DNA from: Aurantiacibacter sp. D1-12
GTDB lineage: Bacteria > Pseudomonadota > Alphaproteobacteria > Sphingomonadales > Sphingomonadaceae
Length of the DNA stretch: 64,000 nucleotides
Assembly (NCBI RefSeq): GCF_028858515.1
Contig: NZ_JAPJZJ010000003.1
Location: 512,674 to 576,673 of the forward strand
Reading direction: 5' to 3'
Positions 39,021 to 47,464 of this stretch are shown in pieces. Each line of letters opens with the position of its first letter. Positions within the stretch are counted from its first letter, which is position 1. The translations under genes were made by a program, and so were the position numbers. The notes beneath the pieces are model-generated. The model searched no databases. It saw only the letters and a list, made by a program, of their open reading frames with translations, and was not told the origin of the DNA.

Positions 39021-39635
39021 ATGAATAGTCTGACCAAACGCCTGGCCAAGGGAACGCTTGCAACCGTCGCCGCTGGTGCGATGGCAGTTTCCGCGGCTGC
39101 TCCCGCCAGCGCGCAGGACCGCTATCGTGACCGCGATGATGACGGCATTTCTGCCGGTGAAGTTATCGCCGGTGCTGTGATCCTGGGTGGACTGGCAGCG
39201 ATCTTGTCGAGTCGTGACGATGACCGCTACGACCACCGCGATCGCCGCTATCGTGATCGTCACTACCGCAATGACCGTTATCGTGATCGTCGCTATCGCG
39301 ACCGTGATTATCGTGACCGCCACTATCGCGATGACTATCGCCGCGGCGAGAACCGTGCACGCCGCGCTGTAGAGGCCTGTGTCCGTGCTGCCGAGCGTCG
39401 CGCCCAGCGTTGGACTGGCTCGCGTGCCGAGGTTTACGAGATCCGCGATATTGATCGTGAACGTCGCGGCTTCGAAGTCAAAGGCCGTATCGCGGTTCAG
39501 GAATATCGCGGCGGACGTTATCGTGACTACCGTCGCGGCTACCGCAACGATGGTTGGGATACTGGCCGCTTTGAATGCCAGTTCCGTCGTGGACGGGTGG
39601 TTGACGTTGATTTCCGAGGCATCCGTGGCCTCTAA
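39021..39635 (+). CDS. Exported Arg/Asp/Tyr-rich envelope protein
   Basis: 204 residues. A signal peptide (ending APASAQ, about residue 32) and a short glycine-rich hydrophobic segment (GEVIAGAVILGGLAAIL) are followed by a low-complexity run of RYRDR/HYRND/DYRDR units (about residues 65-107). A conserved C-terminal domain then has ACVRAAERRAQ and FECQFRRGRVVDVDF. It is related to its downstream neighbour in layout. Such proteins are common in sphingomonads and of unknown function; an envelope role is inferred from the signal peptide only. GAGAAGG precedes the start. Confidence 0.72.
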   Translation: MNSLTKRLAKGTLATVAAGAMAVSAAAPASAQDRYRDRDDDGISAGEVIAGAVILGGLAAILSSRDDDRYDHRDRRYRDRHYRNDRYRDRRYRDRDYRDRHYRDDYRRGENRARRAVEACVRAAERRAQRWTGSRAEVYEIRDIDRERRGFEVKGRIAVQEYRGGRYRDYRRGYRNDGWDTGRFECQFRRGRVVDVDFRGIRGL

Positions 39636-39726
39636 GACCGGATAGCCCCAGACGATAGGCGGTTCAGGTTGGTTTCAGCCTGGGCCGCCTAGTCATATTC
39701 GCAATACCAGCAGGGGATTGGTTCAA

Positions 39727-40500
39727 ATGACCTTGAAAACTTCCAAATTCGCATCTGCGGCGGCGATGGCAGCCGCGCTCTCGCTTGGCGCAACGCCCGC
39801 TGCGGCAGTGGAGTTGCCAGGCATCGGCAGCGGCCCGGCAATCGCTCACAATGGCGAAGCTGCAGAGCAGAATCACCACCACCGCTGGCGTCGCCACCAC
39901 CGCCATCGCAACCGTGTTGATGCGGGCGACGTCGTTGCGGGCGTGCTTGTGCTCGGCACTATCGCAGCCATCGCAGGTGTCTTCGATGGCGACAATGACC
40001 GCCGCGAGCGTCGCCGTGATGATCGCGACTACCGTGAGCGCGACAATCGCAACTATGAGGATCGCCGTGATCGCTACGACAGCAATGGTGTCGAGCGCGC
40101 GGCTGACATGTGTGTCGAGCAGATCGAACGCGGCCAGGACCGTGTCAGCGACGTAACGCAGGCTGCGCGCCGTAGCGATGGCTGGCATGTGGCCGGAACG
40201 CTGGAAGGCGGATCGGGGTGGACATGCTGGATCGATAATGAAGGCCGCATCCGCAGTGTCGATTTCGGTGCGGTTGGGTACCCGGGCGAATATGATGCCT
40301 CTACGCCTTCCTCAGGGGGGGATCAATGGAGTGATCAGGACTATGCCCGCGCACGGGCAACCACGGTGACGCCGGGGCAGGGCAGCTATTCCTATCGCTC
40401 TGCAGAGGCCCCGCAGGCTGAAGGACCGCAACCGGACTATCCGGGCGGGCCGTTGCCGGGTGAAGAGGGCTATGGCGAAGTCGACGCTGACCTTCGCTGA
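39727..40500 (+). CDS. Exported Arg/Asp-rich envelope protein, paralogue of the preceding gene
   Basis: 257 residues with the same order of parts as its upstream neighbour: signal peptide (ending TPAAAV), a His/Arg-rich patch (HHHRWRRHHRHRN, possible metal binding), a hydrophobic segment (GDVVAGVLVLGTIAAIAG), an Arg/Asp-rich run, and a C-terminal domain with DMCVEQIERGQ and GWTCWIDNEGRIRSVDF. The tail is rich in Pro, Gly and Ser. ATG 39727 was chosen over an in-frame TTG nine bases upstream. A hairpin at 39657-39690 (AGGCGG/CCGCCT) separates the pair. Function unknown. Confidence 0.72.
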   Translation: MTLKTSKFASAAAMAAALSLGATPAAAVELPGIGSGPAIAHNGEAAEQNHHHRWRRHHRHRNRVDAGDVVAGVLVLGTIAAIAGVFDGDNDRRERRRDDRDYRERDNRNYEDRRDRYDSNGVERAADMCVEQIERGQDRVSDVTQAARRSDGWHVAGTLEGGSGWTCWIDNEGRIRSVDFGAVGYPGEYDASTPSSGGDQWSDQDYARARATTVTPGQGSYSYRSAEAPQAEGPQPDYPGGPLPGEEGYGEVDADLR

Positions 40501-40509
40501 ACGCTTGGC

Positions 40510-41142
40510 TCAGGCTTCGCGCGAATAGGCGGGAAGTTCGATAGACCAGATCATCGCCGCGCCGCGTAGGGTAAAGCCTGCCGCCGCGGCCACTGTCATT
40601 GCGACGGGTTGTTGCACACCGAGCAGGATCATGATTGCGCAGGATCCGGCAGTGAGAGCTGCGGCTGTAACGTAAAGCTCCGGCCGCATGATGATGCTCG
40701 GCACGCCGGCGATCACATCGCGGATGATTCCGCCCACGCATCCGGTGATGACGCCCAGCACAACCGCCGCTAGCGGTGCGACATCAAACGCGAGCGCCTT
40801 TGCCGTACCGAGCGCACAGAACAGCGCGAGACCCAACGCATCGGCCCATTCGAGCCAGCGCCCCTCCCACCATTTGCGCGGGATAAACCAGGCGACTAGC
40901 GAAGCGCCAAGAACAACGGGCAGCACCCAGAAATCGCGTATCCAGAAGGCTGGCACGCCCAGCAAAGCATCGCGCACCGATCCGCCGCCAACCCCGGTCA
41001 GAAGCGCGAAGAAGGCGCAGGTCACAAACGTCTGGTTGAGCCGTGCGGCGAGCAGAGCGCCGGACAACGCAAACACCGCAGTCCCGCCAAGATCGAGGAT
41101 TGGCGGCAGAACCGGAGTTATGACCTCAACCGTCGTGGTCAT
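40510..41142 (-). CDS. TRIC-type cation channel family protein (UPF0126)
   Basis: 210 residues, seven predicted membrane helices. Two homologous halves each carry the glycine-rich signature: GVGGGSVRDALLG in the first and GCVGGIIRDVIAGVPS in the second. These mark the prokaryotic TRIC/YadS/YicG family of trimeric cation channels. ATG 41142 overlaps the stop of the PepSY gene by 4 bp (ATGA), implying coupled translation. The longer upstream frame is a shadow of that gene. Confidence 0.87.
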   Translation of the reverse strand: MTTTVEVITPVLPPILDLGGTAVFALSGALLAARLNQTFVTCAFFALLTGVGGGSVRDALLGVPAFWIRDFWVLPVVLGASLVAWFIPRKWWEGRWLEWADALGLALFCALGTAKALAFDVAPLAAVVLGVITGCVGGIIRDVIAGVPSIIMRPELYVTAAALTAGSCAIMILLGVQQPVAMTVAAAAGFTLRGAAMIWSIELPAYSREA

Positions 41143-41852
41143 GATGGCGCTTTGACCCGCGCCTTGCGCCGGCGAAACATCAGCACGCAGCCGAGCAGCG
41201 AACCCAGGACCCCAAGCACAGCGAAGGACACCAGCATGAAATAGTTGAACGGGCTTTGCTGATCGAGCTCGCGCGTTTGCAGGTCCATAATGTGCAGGCC
41301 CCACATGAAGTCGAACACGCGCCACCAGCGCGTGCGTACAGCTGCAACCTCGGCAGTCTGGGCATTCACGTAGATATGCGTGCCGTCCTCCAGCGCGACC
41401 TGCCAGCTGGGGATCGGGCGGCGGAAATCGAAGGGCGCCTCGTCAGCGGCGAAGAATTCTGCGCCGACCGCATCTTCGCCGCCCACGATGTCACGCGCAA
41501 CGATGGCAAGAGCCTGTTCGCGCTCGACAGGTTCCATCTCTTCGCCCGTTTCCAGCGAATAGCGGCGCTGCGATCCGTCATTCATTGTCAGGATGGCAAT
41601 CGGTTCGCCGTGCGCCATGCGCTGCGTAATCGACATCACGCCCTCTTCCGGACCGACACGTGGGTATTCCGCCATGCCCGTCAGCGGCTCTGAAGCCTGC
41701 GGTACCCGCAAGTGGCTCCCGCGCACTTCCTCGATAGGGGTGATGACCATGACCAGTCCGGTGACGGTCCACATGAGAACGGGGAAGCCCACCAGCCAGC
41801 CAAGCCAGATGTGCCATTTCGCGAAGAGTCGCATGAACTTCTGTTGTGCCAT
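41139..41852 (-). CDS. PepSY-associated transmembrane protein
   Basis: 237 residues. An N-terminal helix (WHIWLGWLVGFPVLMWTVTGLVMVI) opens as in PepSY_TM proteins, with the His often involved in haem or metal contexts. A periplasmic domain has IPSWQVALEDGTHIYVNAQTAEVAAVR, a PepSY-like segment, followed by WRVFDFMWGLHIMDL. A second membrane helix and a basic C-terminus end the protein. Often linked to iron or flavin redox at the membrane. It is coupled by a 4-bp overlap to the TRIC-like channel gene. Confidence 0.78.
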   Translation of the reverse strand: MAQQKFMRLFAKWHIWLGWLVGFPVLMWTVTGLVMVITPIEEVRGSHLRVPQASEPLTGMAEYPRVGPEEGVMSITQRMAHGEPIAILTMNDGSQRRYSLETGEEMEPVEREQALAIVARDIVGGEDAVGAEFFAADEAPFDFRRPIPSWQVALEDGTHIYVNAQTAEVAAVRTRWWRVFDFMWGLHIMDLQTRELDQQSPFNYFMLVSFAVLGVLGSLLGCVLMFRRRKARVKAPS

Positions 41853-41884
41853 ACCGCCGTGCTAACGCGGCTTGCTGTCTGCGC

Positions 41885-42304
41885 CTAGTCTTTGGCGAAC
41901 AATTTCGACTGATCGGCAAAGGCCTTCATCTCGATGGCATTGCCACTGGGATCGCGGAAGAACATGGTCGCCTGCTCGCCCGGCTCGCCTTTGAAACGGA
42001 TATAGGGTTCGATGTCGAAGGTCACGCCCTTGGTTTTGAGGCGTTCGGCCAGTTCTTCCCACTCCGCCATGCCGAGTACGACGCCGAAATGCGGCACCGG
42101 GACGTTGTGCCCGTCCACCGGATTGCTGGCGGCATCACCCGCCCCCGGCGACAGGTGGGTGACGATCTGGTGGCCGTAGAAGTCGAAGTCGATCCAGTGA
42201 TCTGAGGAACGCCCCTCTGCACAACCTATCACATCACCCCAGAATTGCCGCGCAGCCGCGAGGTCATGCACGGGAAATGCGAGATGAAAGGGTGAGAGGG
42301 CCAT
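41885..42304 (-). CDS. VOC-superfamily (glyoxalase-like) protein
   Basis: 139 residues. It has the paired beta-alpha-beta-beta-beta layout: [23 protein letters not shown] at the N-terminus and [15 protein letters not shown] at the C-terminus (both quoted in part), with candidate metal ligands H7, H75 and E123 by pattern. VOC proteins include isomerases, dioxygenases and resistance proteins; the substrate is unknown. It lies 5 bp downstream of the serine hydrolase gene, so the two may be co-transcribed. Confidence 0.83.
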   Translation of the reverse strand: MALSPFHLAFPVHDLAAARQFWGDVIGCAEGRSSDHWIDFDFYGHQIVTHLSPGAGDAASNPVDGHNVPVPHFGVVLGMAEWEELAERLKTKGVTFDIEPYIRFKGEPGEQATMFFRDPSGNAIEMKAFADQSKLFAKD

Positions 42305-42309
42305 GCCGG

Positions 42310-43662
42310 TTATTCCTTGATTGCCGGCACCTCTTGCCCGCCCTGATGCAGGACAAGGCCTGTTACCGTGCCATCATCATCGCGGGTGAAGTGCAGCTCT
42401 GCTGCGACAACCTCAAGGTAGAACACATCGTCTCCCGCAGCATAGACGGGAAATGCGCCTTGGCCCGTCGCTTGTGTCATCAGAGTCTCTCCCTCGCGGA
42501 AGATTGCGATCTTGAAGTCCGCGGTGATGGCGAATGTGCCGACATATTCGTCGAGCGTTTCGGTTGGCAATTGCAACCGGGCGCGTTCGCCGGGCAAGGA
42601 AACCTCTTCGCCGCGGGCATGCGCGACGAGATCGCGTGCGATGTTGTTCGCTGCGCCGCCATTCTGGTTGGCAAGGACCACAACGGTGATGTCGCGCGAG
42701 GTATCGTGGCCAAGCCATGCGTTGAACCCTTCGATGCCTCCACCGTGCCACACAAGCCGGCCGTTGTTGTCGTCGATCATCACGCCAAGCGCGTAGTTGC
42801 CAAGACCTGGCGTAGTCATCAGTTCCACGCTCTCGGCTTCAAGCACCTCGCCGGCGAAGAGCGCCTGCTGCCAGCGAAGCAGGTCGTGTGTCGTCGAGTA
42901 GAGTGCCCCTGCGCCCTGCGGAATGTCCATATTGACGTAATCGGCGGGCCTAGGCCCTTCGCCGCCCGGGAAATATCCGGTGGCGCGGTGCGGGACTACG
43001 GCAGCATTGTTGTCCACGCCGGTAGAGTCCATGCCAAGCGGGTCGAAAATATTGGTCTGCACGAATTCAGCGTAGGACAAGCCGGACACATCTTCGACGA
43101 TTTCGGTCAGGATCAGATAGTTCGAATTGGAATAGCTCCACCGTTCGCCAGGCTCGAACTCCAGTGGGAGATCGGAAAAGGTCGCGATTAGCTCGTCAGG
43201 CGATGTCGGGAGGAATTTCATCGTCGCAAACCCGTCAAGCGAGGTGACGTTGGGAATCCCTGAAGTGTGCTGCAGCAGTTGGCGAACGGTGATCGCTTCC
43301 CAAGATTCGGGCGCTTCGGGCCAATAAGTCGCTACCGGTGCCTCGATATCGACCATGCCACGTTCCTGCAGCATCAGGATGCTGGCGGCAGTGAATTGTT
43401 TGGTGACGGATCCTATGCGGAACCGCGTATTCGGACTGTTGGGGATCTGCCAATCGTAGTTGGCCATGCCCTGGCTGTTCTCGAACACGATATCACCGTC
43501 CACGGCGACGAGAACATTGCCGATGAATGCTCCGGTGTCGGCCTCTGCCGCGACGATCTGTTCCATGCGATCGACATCTTGCGACAGCGCGGGGGCCGAG
43601 GAGATGGTGATCGAAACAAGCGCGGCGGCAGTCAGCGGCAAACTACGGGACATAAACGACAT
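42310..43662 (-). CDS. Exported serine hydrolase of the beta-lactamase family with C-terminal DUF3471-like domain
   Basis: 450 residues. The signal peptide ends about residue 27 (SSAPALSQ). The catalytic set is clear: SVTK (S85-K88), YSN (Y177-N179) and HGG in [11 protein letters not shown]-terminal beta domain ([18 protein letters not shown]) resembles DUF3471. The family includes D-amino-acid peptidases and esterases, so antibiotic hydrolysis should not be assumed. ATG 43662 was chosen because GGAGAG lies 5 bp upstream. An AT-rich stretch at 43681-43710 probably contains its promoter. Confidence 0.87.
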   Translation of the reverse strand: MSFMSRSLPLTAAALVSITISSAPALSQDVDRMEQIVAAEADTGAFIGNVLVAVDGDIVFENSQGMANYDWQIPNSPNTRFRIGSVTKQFTAASILMLQERGMVDIEAPVATYWPEAPESWEAITVRQLLQHTSGIPNVTSLDGFATMKFLPTSPDELIATFSDLPLEFEPGERWSYSNSNYLILTEIVEDVSGLSYAEFVQTNIFDPLGMDSTGVDNNAAVVPHRATGYFPGGEGPRPADYVNMDIPQGAGALYSTTHDLLRWQQALFAGEVLEAESVELMTTPGLGNYALGVMIDDNNGRLVWHGGGIEGFNAWLGHDTSRDITVVVLANQNGGAANNIARDLVAHARGEEVSLPGERARLQLPTETLDEYVGTFAITADFKIAIFREGETLMTQATGQGAFPVYAAGDDVFYLEVVAAELHFTRDDDGTVTGLVLHQGGQEVPAIKE

Positions 43663-43751
43663 TCTTGCTCTCCGAACAGGTGTATCACTACAATAATACA
43701 CTATAGCCTGCAATTGCAACCATCTTTCAATCGGGCCCGCCTACAGCGATG

Positions 43752-44570
43752 TTAGCGCTGTGGAATCCGGTGCAGGCCTAAGGCAAGGCCAAAACCGATA
43801 ATCGGTGCTGTCCCGTAACCGATCAACGGTGTGGGGTAGTGGTTCATCGCGGCGATTACCGTGAAACCGAAAAGCGCGCCGGCGAGGCCGAAGCGCTTGT
43901 CGCGCGCGAAAGGGATGGCGAACAGCAGGAGCGCAAAGCTGGTAAGTAGTGTTGCCAACAAGAGGATCGCAAGCACCGGGCTTTGCTCAGCGGCATCGAC
44001 AAATACACGCTCGACGAATGGCTGGGGTGGCAGCTCCCCGATCAGTGCCATTCGGATCGACGCGACGAAGCCTATGATCGCTGTCGCCGCCACTTTCCAA
44101 TCGCGTGTGACATGATGGATGCCGATAGCTGCGAAAGTGAGGGCGAAGCCGGCGGCGGCGTCAGGTTGCAGATAGGCCGCGCCTATTCCCGCAAGCAGCA
44201 TTGGGGCGGCCATAACGCGATTTCGTGCAGCGAGCACGACCAACGGTGGCACGGCAATCATCCCAGTATGGAGATTAAGCGGGCCCAACGGAAACCAGCG
44301 CATGATCTTCTGTCCGCCAAGCCCTTCAACCGCTGGGCCAACGGCTATCGCAGCAAGCATGATGAGAATAAGCGCGGCAAGGAGGATGTGTCGACTAAGC
44401 GCGGTATGCGGTCCGCGCCCGAACGCGATCCAAAGGCTGACGAGCGCCAGCGCGGCAAGATTGGTCAGCGGATAGTGCGACGGAGCACCGCTCGTAGCCA
44501 TCCATGCAGCGCCCACCATGACCGGGATCGCGAGCGCCGCAATGGCGGGCAGGCGATCCCGTAATGTCAT
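43752..44570 (-). CDS. Multi-pass membrane protein of unknown family, end of the TCA operon
   Basis: 272 residues with about eight to nine hydrophobic helices and short loops. Noticeable segments are FPLGPLNLHTGMIAVPPLVV and AAYLQPDAAAGFALTF; I do not recognise the family. It begins 15 bp after the lpd stop, so it is probably read through from the operon. A small hairpin ACAGCG/CGCTGT (43743-43761) is at its end. Whether it has any part in central metabolism is unknown. Confidence 0.65.
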   Translation of the reverse strand: MTLRDRLPAIAALAIPVMVGAAWMATSGAPSHYPLTNLAALALVSLWIAFGRGPHTALSRHILLAALILIMLAAIAVGPAVEGLGGQKIMRWFPLGPLNLHTGMIAVPPLVVLAARNRVMAAPMLLAGIGAAYLQPDAAAGFALTFAAIGIHHVTRDWKVAATAIIGFVASIRMALIGELPPQPFVERVFVDAAEQSPVLAILLLATLLTSFALLLFAIPFARDKRFGLAGALFGFTVIAAMNHYPTPLIGYGTAPIIGFGLALGLHRIPQR

Positions 44571-44585
44571 GTCAGCTGCGCCCCA

Positions 44586-45998
44586 TCAGATATGGATTGG
44601 CTTGCCCTGCACGCCCATCGCAGCCTCTTTCAGAGCTTCCGAATGGGTCGGGTGGGCATGGCAGGTGTAGGCAATGTCTTCGCTAGTCGCGCCGAATTCC
44701 ATGGCCAGCGCGGCTTCGGCGATCATTGTGCCTGCGACTGAGGCAATCGCCCAGACACCCAGAACGCGGTCGCTCTCTGCCTCGGCAATGATCTTCACAA
44801 AGCCATCGCCCTCGTGATTGGTCTTCGCGCGGCTGTTCGCCATCATCGGGAACTTGCTCGTCTTGATCGCCTTTTTGTCGCCGCCCATCTTCTCGATCGC
44901 CTGCTCTTCGGTCAGCCCGACACCGGCGATCTCGGGAAGGGTGTAGACGACGCTGGGGATCACATCGTGGTTCACGATGCCGGTCTCGCCAGCGATCCAT
45001 TCGGCCACCGCAATGCCTTCATCCTCGGCCTTGTGCGCGAGCATGGGGCCGGGGACGACATCACCGATTGCGCGCACGCCATTGACGCTGGTCTTGAACT
45101 CGTGATCGACTTCGATCTGGCCGCGCTGGTTCACTTCCAGCCCGATATTCTCGAGGCCCAGCCCCTCTGTGTTCGGCTTGCGACCGATGGAAACGAGCAC
45201 GCAATCGGCTTCGAGCGTTTCCGCATCGCCGCCCTTGGCCGGTTCCATCGTCAGCGTGGCCTTCTTGCCCTTCACGGTGCAGCCGGTGACCTTGGTACCG
45301 AGCTTGAATTCGATACCCTGCTTCTTGAAGATCTTGCGCGCTTCCTTGCGCACGTCGCCATCCATGCCGGGCAGGATTTCGTCGAGGAATTCCACGCACG
45401 TTACCTGCGCGCCAAGACGACGCCAGACCGAGCCCAGCTCCAATCCGATGACACCGCCGCCGATCACAACCATGTGCTTGGGCACCTTGGGCAGTTCGAG
45501 CGCACCAGTGGAATCAACCACCACATGCTTGGAATTGTCGATCTCGATACCGGGTAGCGGCGTCACGCTGGAACCTGTGGCGATGACGATTTCCTTGGCA
45601 GACACCTTCTCACCGCCAACTTCAACCGTGTGCGCATCGACGAAAGTGGCGAGGCCCTTCTTCCAGTCCACCTTGTTCTTCTTGAACAGGAATTCGATAC
45701 CCTTGGTGAGCCCGCCCACGGCATCGAGCCGCTGTTCATGCATCTTGAGCAGGTTGAGTTTGGGGCTAACGTTGATACCCATGCTTTCCATCGCGCCATT
45801 GGCAGCCGCATCGAAATATTCGGACGCGTGCAGCATCGCCTTGGAGGGGATGCAGCCGACATTGAGGCAGGTGCCCCCAAGCGTTTCACGCGCCTCGGCG
45901 CAAGCGGTTTTCAGTCCCAGCTGCGCCGCACGGATCGCGGCAACATAGCCACCCGGGCCAGCACCAATAACAAGGATGTCGTAATCGTATTCAGCCAT
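44586..45998 (-). CDS. lpdA: Dihydrolipoyl dehydrogenase (E3)
   Basis: 470 residues. FAD enzyme that reoxidises dihydrolipoyl groups of the 2-oxoglutarate dehydrogenase complex using NAD+. The FAD motif GAGPGGYVAAIRAAQLG, the redox-active pair C44/C49 in GGTCLNVGCIPSK, the NAD motif GGGVIGLELGSV and the C-terminal HAHPTHSEA active-site His-Glu are all present. It shares a base-level overlap with the upstream 82-aa gene and closes the odh gene set. Confidence 0.97.
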   Translation of the reverse strand: MAEYDYDILVIGAGPGGYVAAIRAAQLGLKTACAEARETLGGTCLNVGCIPSKAMLHASEYFDAAANGAMESMGINVSPKLNLLKMHEQRLDAVGGLTKGIEFLFKKNKVDWKKGLATFVDAHTVEVGGEKVSAKEIVIATGSSVTPLPGIEIDNSKHVVVDSTGALELPKVPKHMVVIGGGVIGLELGSVWRRLGAQVTCVEFLDEILPGMDGDVRKEARKIFKKQGIEFKLGTKVTGCTVKGKKATLTMEPAKGGDAETLEADCVLVSIGRKPNTEGLGLENIGLEVNQRGQIEVDHEFKTSVNGVRAIGDVVPGPMLAHKAEDEGIAVAEWIAGETGIVNHDVIPSVVYTLPEIAGVGLTEEQAIEKMGGDKKAIKTSKFPMMANSRAKTNHEGDGFVKIIAEAESDRVLGVWAIASVAGTMIAEAALAMEFGATSEDIAYTCHAHPTHSEALKEAAMGVQGKPIHI

Positions 45999-46246
45999 TA
46001 TTTGCTCTCTCTACGGTCGTAAAGGTCGTAAAGGTCGTAAAAGCCGACCCACGATAAACCTTGCGAAACCTCAGAAGGTTCCGGGTATTTTTTTCTATAT
46101 GCAGCTTTCTGACCTTGATCGAGTGATCTATAAAAATCATTGAATTCAATTATATATTCTTCACCATATCCCATTCGCCACCCAATCGATCCGCGACCGA
46201 TGTGGGGGTATTTAAGCCAAGGGGGGAGAAGCTGGTCAGGCATCAC
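45998..46246 (-). CDS. Small conserved protein embedded in the 2-oxoglutarate dehydrogenase operon
   Basis: 82 residues. [25 protein letters not shown] resembles a small bacterial family that I recall only as hypothetical ([12 protein letters not shown] core). The C-terminus carries a YDL-YDL-YDR tandem encoded by three 9-bp repeats. Its start overlaps the sucB stop by 4 bp (ATGA), and its end touches the lpdA start, so it is translated as part of the operon. It is AT-richer than its neighbours. Function unknown; a regulatory or accessory role in the complex is speculation. Confidence 0.7.
   Translation of the reverse strand: MMPDQLLPPWLKYPHIGRGSIGWRMGYGEEYIIEFNDFYRSLDQGQKAAYRKKYPEPSEVSQGLSWVGFYDLYDLYDRRESK
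46015..46041. repeat. Three perfect 9-bp tandem repeats (GGTCGTAAA)
   Basis: Units at 46015-46023, 46024-46032 and 46033-46041 are identical. Being 9 bp long they keep frame and encode a repeated Tyr-Asp-Leu tripeptide at the C-terminus of the 82-aa protein. Copy number could vary between strains by slippage. Confidence 0.85.
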
Positions 46247-47442
46247 AAATCAATCAGCATCCGCATGGGATCTTCGATTGCCTCTTTCATGATTTTCAGC
46301 GCGGTCACGGCTTCGCGGCCGTCGATAATGCGGTGGTCGTAGCTCAGCGCGAGATACATCATCGGGCGCACCACCACTTCGCCATTCACGGCGACGGGGC
46401 GGTCCTCGATGCGGTGCAGGCCGAGTACGGCGCTTTGCGGCGGGTTGATGATCGGGGTCGACATCAGTGATCCGAACACGCCGCCGTTGGAAATGGTGAA
46501 GGTACCGCCACTCATGTCTTCCATCGTCAGCGTACCTTCCTTGGCGCGCTTGCCGTAGTCGGCGATGGCGAGCTCGATTTCGGCAAAGCTCATCGCGTCG
46601 ATACTGCGTACCACAGGAACCACCAGGCCATTCGGTGCACTGACCGCGACCGAGAGATCGACGTAGTTGTGATAGACGATTTCATCGCCCTGGATCTGCG
46701 CATTGACCGCCGGAACGTCTTTCAACGCCAGCGCCGCAGCCTTGGCAAAGAAGCTCATGAAGCCGAGCTTGATGCCGTGCTTCTTGGCGAACATGTCCTT
46801 GTATGCGTTGCGCGCCTCGATCACGGCAGTCATGTCGCAATCGTTGAAGGTGGTGAGCAGCGCGGCCTCTTCTTGCGCGCCTTTGAGGCGCTTGGCGATG
46901 GTCTGGCGCATGCGCGTCATCTTCACGCGCTCTTCGCGGCGATCACCCTTGATGGTGGCAGGTGTAGCAGGAGCGGCCTCGGCAGCGGCAGGAGTTGCGC
47001 CGCCTTCGCTCTTGGCCTTGGCGGCAGCGACGACATCTTCCTTGGTCAGACGGCCATCCTTGCCGGTGCCCTTGATCGTGGTCGGATCGACACCGTGCTC
47101 GATCACCGCGCGGCGCACGGCGGGCGACATGGTGACGCTGGCATCGCTGCTGTCTGCCTTCGCAGCCGATTGGGCAGGCGAGGGAGCGGGCGTTGAAGCG
47201 GAAGCGCCTTCTTCGATCACCGCGATTACCGAGTCGACCTCAACCGTGTCACCCACGCTAACCTTGTATTCCTTGATCACGCCCGCAACGGGGGAGGGGG
47301 CCTCCACCGCGACCTTGTCGGTCTCGAGGCTCATGATCGGCTCGTCCGCCGCCACGGCATCGCCAGGCTGCTTCAGGAATTCACCTACTGTTGCTTCGGT
47401 GACCGATTCACCCAGCGTTGGAACTTTGACTTCGGTTGCCAT
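46243..47442 (-). CDS. sucB: Dihydrolipoyl succinyltransferase (E2 of 2-oxoglutarate dehydrogenase)
   Basis: 399 residues. One N-terminal lipoyl domain (lipoyl-Lys K43 in [10 protein letters not shown]), an Ala/Pro-rich linker, a peripheral subunit-binding domain ([22 protein letters not shown], quoted in part) and the catalytic core ending in [12 protein letters not shown] with the active His. It transfers the succinyl group to CoA. ATG 47442 follows GGGAAAAAC and matches the family start; the upstream open frame is a shadow of sucA. Gap to sucA is 22 bp. Confidence 0.97.
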   Translation of the reverse strand: MATEVKVPTLGESVTEATVGEFLKQPGDAVAADEPIMSLETDKVAVEAPSPVAGVIKEYKVSVGDTVEVDSVIAVIEEGASASTPAPSPAQSAAKADSSDASVTMSPAVRRAVIEHGVDPTTIKGTGKDGRLTKEDVVAAAKAKSEGGATPAAAEAAPATPATIKGDRREERVKMTRMRQTIAKRLKGAQEEAALLTTFNDCDMTAVIEARNAYKDMFAKKHGIKLGFMSFFAKAAALALKDVPAVNAQIQGDEIVYHNYVDLSVAVSAPNGLVVPVVRSIDAMSFAEIELAIADYGKRAKEGTLTMEDMSGGTFTISNGGVFGSLMSTPIINPPQSAVLGLHRIEDRPVAVNGEVVVRPMMYLALSYDHRIIDGREAVTALKIMKEAIEDPMRMLIDL

Positions 47443-47464
47443 GTGTTTTTCCCTTGGCTTCCAG

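Noticed and set aside
39190..39345. Repeated CGTGATCGTCACTATCGC-like units suggesting CRISPR or tandem repeats
   Set aside because: They are degenerate codon repeats for Arg-Asp-Arg-Tyr/His within an open gene; no constant repeat or spacer structure.
35286..43662. The two beta-lactamase-family genes as antibiotic resistance genes
   Set aside because: Both keep the SxxK/YxN fold but also look like the broader serine hydrolase family (esterases, D-peptidases), with extra domains not found in true beta-lactamases.
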